Positions 62,079 through 64,000 of a DNA stretch of 64,000 nt are shown here, in pieces. The translations under genes were made by a program, and so were the position numbers. The stretch lies in NCBI GenBank assembly GCA_009363175.1, contig CP045205.1:3224001-3288000 (forward strand). The letters are read 5' to 3'. Below the pieces are notes generated by a model, which worked only from the letters and a program-made list of their open reading frames with translations, was not told the DNA's origin and searched no databases. Each line of letters opens with the position of its first letter. Within the stretch, counting starts at the first letter, position 1. The stretch is from Citrobacter telavivensis. Lineage in GTDB: Bacteria; Pseudomonadota; Gammaproteobacteria; Enterobacterales; Enterobacteriaceae.

Positions 62079-63023
62079 ATGAAGCTTAAGAACACTCTCC
62101 TGGCGTCCGCACTTCTTTCTGCGACGGCTTTTTCCGTAAACGCAGCAACAGAATTGACGCCGGAGCAAGCGGCAGCACTGAAACCTTACGACCGTGTCAC
62201 GGTCACAGGCCGTTTTAATGCGATTGGCGACGCGGTGAAGGCCGTTAACCGCCGCGCAGATAAAGAAGGCGCTGCCTCATTTTATGTCGTTGATACATCT
62301 GATTTTGGCAACAGTGGTAACTGGCGTGTTGTTGCAGACTTTTACAAAGCCGACGCCGAAAAAGCGGAAGCCAGCAAAAACCGCGTGATCAATGGCGTGG
62401 TTGAATTACCGAAGTCTGAAGCCGTAATGCTGGAACCGTTTGATACCGTCACGGTACAGGGTTTCTACCGCAGCCAGCCGGAAGTGAATGACGCCATCAC
62501 TAAAGCCGCACGTGAAAAAGGAGCCTACTCCTTCTATATCGTACGTCAGATTGATGCGAACCAGGGTGGCAACCAGCGTATCACCGCCTTTATCTATAAA
62601 GAAGATGCGAAGAAACGCGTGGTGCAGAGCCCTGACGCGATCCCGGCAGACTCCGATGCTGGTCGCGCAGCGCTCGCTGCTGGCGGCGAGGCGGCGAAGA
62701 ACGTCGAAATCCCGGGCGTAGCCACTACCGCATCCCCGAGCTCTGACGTGGGCCGCTTCTTCGAAACGCAATCCACTAAAGGTGGACGTTACACTGTCAC
62801 CCTTCCGGATGGCACGAAAGTCGAAGAGCTGAACAAAGCCACGGCGGCTATGATGGTGCCGTTCGACAGCATCAAGTTCACCGGCAACTACAGCAGCATG
62901 ACCGAAGTCTCTTATCAGGTCGCCAAACGTGCGGCGAAGCAAGGGGCCAAGTATTACCACATTACTCGCCAGTGGCAGGAACGTGGTAACAACATGACCA
63001 TCAGCGCCGATCTCTATAAATAA
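62079..63023 (+). CDS. ydgH: Periplasmic protein YdgH (three DUF1471 domains)
   Basis: 314-aa exported protein with a signal peptide (1-22, ending SVNA) and three BhsA/McbA-like (DUF1471) repeats at about 30-105, 115-175 and 240-314. Each has the pattern of a VTVTGRFN-type strand and AA-K-GA-S-Y-V helix (DRVTVTGRF, DTVTVQGFY, DSIKFTGNY). It matches E. coli YdgH/SppP-type proteins; function unclear, linked to the envelope and biofilm in related proteins. GAAGGA precedes the ATG. Confidence 0.92.
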   Translation: MKLKNTLLASALLSATAFSVNAATELTPEQAAALKPYDRVTVTGRFNAIGDAVKAVNRRADKEGAASFYVVDTSDFGNSGNWRVVADFYKADAEKAEASKNRVINGVVELPKSEAVMLEPFDTVTVQGFYRSQPEVNDAITKAAREKGAYSFYIVRQIDANQGGNQRITAFIYKEDAKKRVVQSPDAIPADSDAGRAALAAGGEAAKNVEIPGVATTASPSSDVGRFFETQSTKGGRYTVTLPDGTKVEELNKATAAMMVPFDSIKFTGNYSSMTEVSYQVAKRAAKQGAKYYHITRQWQERGNNMTISADLYK

Positions 63024-63042
63024 CGATCTCCGGTAGCAAAAT

Positions 63043-63066
63043 AAGGCGGCTTTATGCCGCCTTTCG
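63043..63066 (+). terminator. ydgH terminator
   Basis: AAGGCGGC-TTTAT-GCCGCCTT followed by TCGTTTT. Confidence 0.85.
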
Positions 63067-63209
63067 TTTTATTAGTCACAAATTTTTCTCTGATCATTGC
63101 ATGCAGTCTCTTCTCTCCGTAAAATCCCGCGCCTTAGTGGCTTTCACCATTTTTATGCGTTTTGCCACAATAATTATTCTTCATCGTTCGTTTTTACCAC
63201 GGGATAACC

Positions 63210-64000
63210 ATGGAAAAGAAACTGGGACTGAGCGCACTCACCGCGCTGGTTTTAAGCTCAATGCTTGGCGCAGGTGTTTTCAGTCTGCCGCAGAACATGG
63301 CCGCGGTTGCCAGTCCGTCGGCATTACTCATCGGCTGGGCGATCACCGGGGCCGGGATATTGCTGCTGGCGTTTGCCATGTTGATTCTGACCCGTATCCG
63401 TCCCGAACTGGATGGCGGCATCTTCACCTATGCTCGTGAAGGATTCGGGGAGCTGATCGGTTTCTGCTCTGCCTGGGGCTACTGGTTATGCGCGGTGATT
63501 GCCAACGTCTCCTACCTCGTCATTGTCTTCTCTGCCCTCAGCTTCTTTACCGACACGCCAGCGTTGCGTCTGTTTGGCGACGGGAACACCTGGCAGGCGA
63601 TCGTTGGCGCTTCGGTTCTGCTGTGGGTGGTGCACTTTCTGGTACTGCGCGGCGTACAAACGGCGGCCAGCATTAATCTGGTGGCGACGCTGGCAAAATT
63701 GTTGCCGCTCGGTCTGTTTATCGTGCTGGCCTTTATGGCGTTTAAACTGGAGGTCTTCAGCCTCGATTTTACCGGCCTCGCGCTGGGAGTCCCGGTCTGG
63801 GAACAGGTTAAGAACACGATGCTCATCACGTTATGGGTGTTCATCGGTGTGGAAGGCGCGGTGGTGGTCTCGGCGCGGGCGCGTAATAAGCACGATGTGG
63901 GTCGCGCCACGCTGTTAGCGGTGCTCTCTGCACTTGCCGTTTATCTGCTGGTTACCCTGCTCTCACTTGGCGTGGTTGCCCGTCCTGAACTGGCGGAAAT
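63210..64000 (+). CDS. ydgI: Basic amino acid/polyamine antiporter YdgI, 5' part
   Basis: APC-family antiporter related to ArcD (arginine:ornithine). The first 263 residues are in the window and the frame runs off the right edge; the E. coli protein has 460. MEKKLGLSALTALVLSSMLGAGVFSLP-type residues mark the unwound first helix that binds the amino acid. The start is at 63210, with a weak box (GGGATAACC). Confidence 0.92.
   Translation, partial: MEKKLGLSALTALVLSSMLGAGVFSLPQNMAAVASPSALLIGWAITGAGILLLAFAMLILTRIRPELDGGIFTYAREGFGELIGFCSAWGYWLCAVIANVSYLVIVFSALSFFTDTPALRLFGDGNTWQAIVGASVLLWVVHFLVLRGVQTAASINLVATLAKLLPLGLFIVLAFMAFKLEVFSLDFTGLALGVPVWEQVKNTMLITLWVFIGVEGAVVVSARARNKHDVGRATLLAVLSALAVYLLVTLLSLGVVARPELAE

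Overview
The window is a stretch of enterobacterial chromosome, most like Citrobacter or a close relative. Nearly every recognisable gene matches an Escherichia coli K-12 gene at the 31-36 min region (sad-ptrR-sotB-marCRAB-eamA-ydeE, mgtS-mgrR-dgcZ, dcp-ydfG-rspR-ydfZ-ydfI, rspAB-ynfAB-speG-ynfC, ynfD-ynfFGH-dmsD, bioD2-mlc-ynfLM, asr-ydgU-ydgD-mdtIJ-tqsA-pntBA-ydgHI), in the same order. Several accessory blocks lie at the junctions. One of them, the OsmU-type transporter beside dmsD, is a Salmonella/Citrobacter trait rather than an E. coli K-12 one. The genus is inferred from memory of gene order and protein sequence; no search was run.

Layout. Positions 1-3.1 kb hold a chemoreceptor gene where K-12 has glsB, then sad. 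Positions 3.2-9.7 kb hold ptrR, sotB, the mar locus with a complete marbox/MarR operator promoter, eamA and ydeE. Positions 9.7-15.4 kb hold a five-gene urea-type ABC transporter operon (urtABCDE, minus strand) behind a sigma-54-type promoter. Positions 15.6-18.3 kb hold a MetE-family methyltransferase behind a tandem MetJ operator, a rhodanese and a GlxA-type regulator. Positions 18.3-23.4 kb hold the small PhoP-type genes mgtS and mgrR, an unrecognised 52-residue basic ORF, dgcZ, a beta-lactamase-fold lipoprotein and dcp. Positions 23.5-34 kb hold ydfG, rspR, ydfZ and an enlarged rsp locus. Positions 34.1-36.2 kb are ynfA, ynfB, speG and ynfC. Positions 36.2-39.5 kb hold an AT-rich leader and a large autotransporter. 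Positions 39.6-44.8 kb hold ynfD and the ynfFGH-dmsD selenate/DMSO-reductase operon with an FNR plus NarL-type promoter. Positions 45.1-48.5 kb hold the osmU transporter. Positions 48.6-55.5 kb hold bioD2, mlc, ynfL, ynfM, an M32 carboxypeptidase, asr and ydgU. Positions 55.6-64 kb hold ydgD, mdtU-mdtJI, tqsA, pntAB, ydgH and the start of ydgI, which runs off the end.

The most coherent functional unit is the rsp locus at 24.4-34 kb. A glucuronide-type symporter, uronate isomerase, fructuronate reductase (YdfI), mannonate dehydratase (RspA), RspB dehydrogenase and a second transporter together give a full route from D-glucuronate or L-gulonate to 2-keto-3-deoxygluconate. Three transcription starts in it (rspB, rspA, ydfI) each carry the core TGTATGGTWGT about 47-67 bp upstream of the start codon, which suggests one regulator, probably the GntR protein RspR. 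No rRNA, tRNA, CRISPR array, prophage or insertion sequence was seen.
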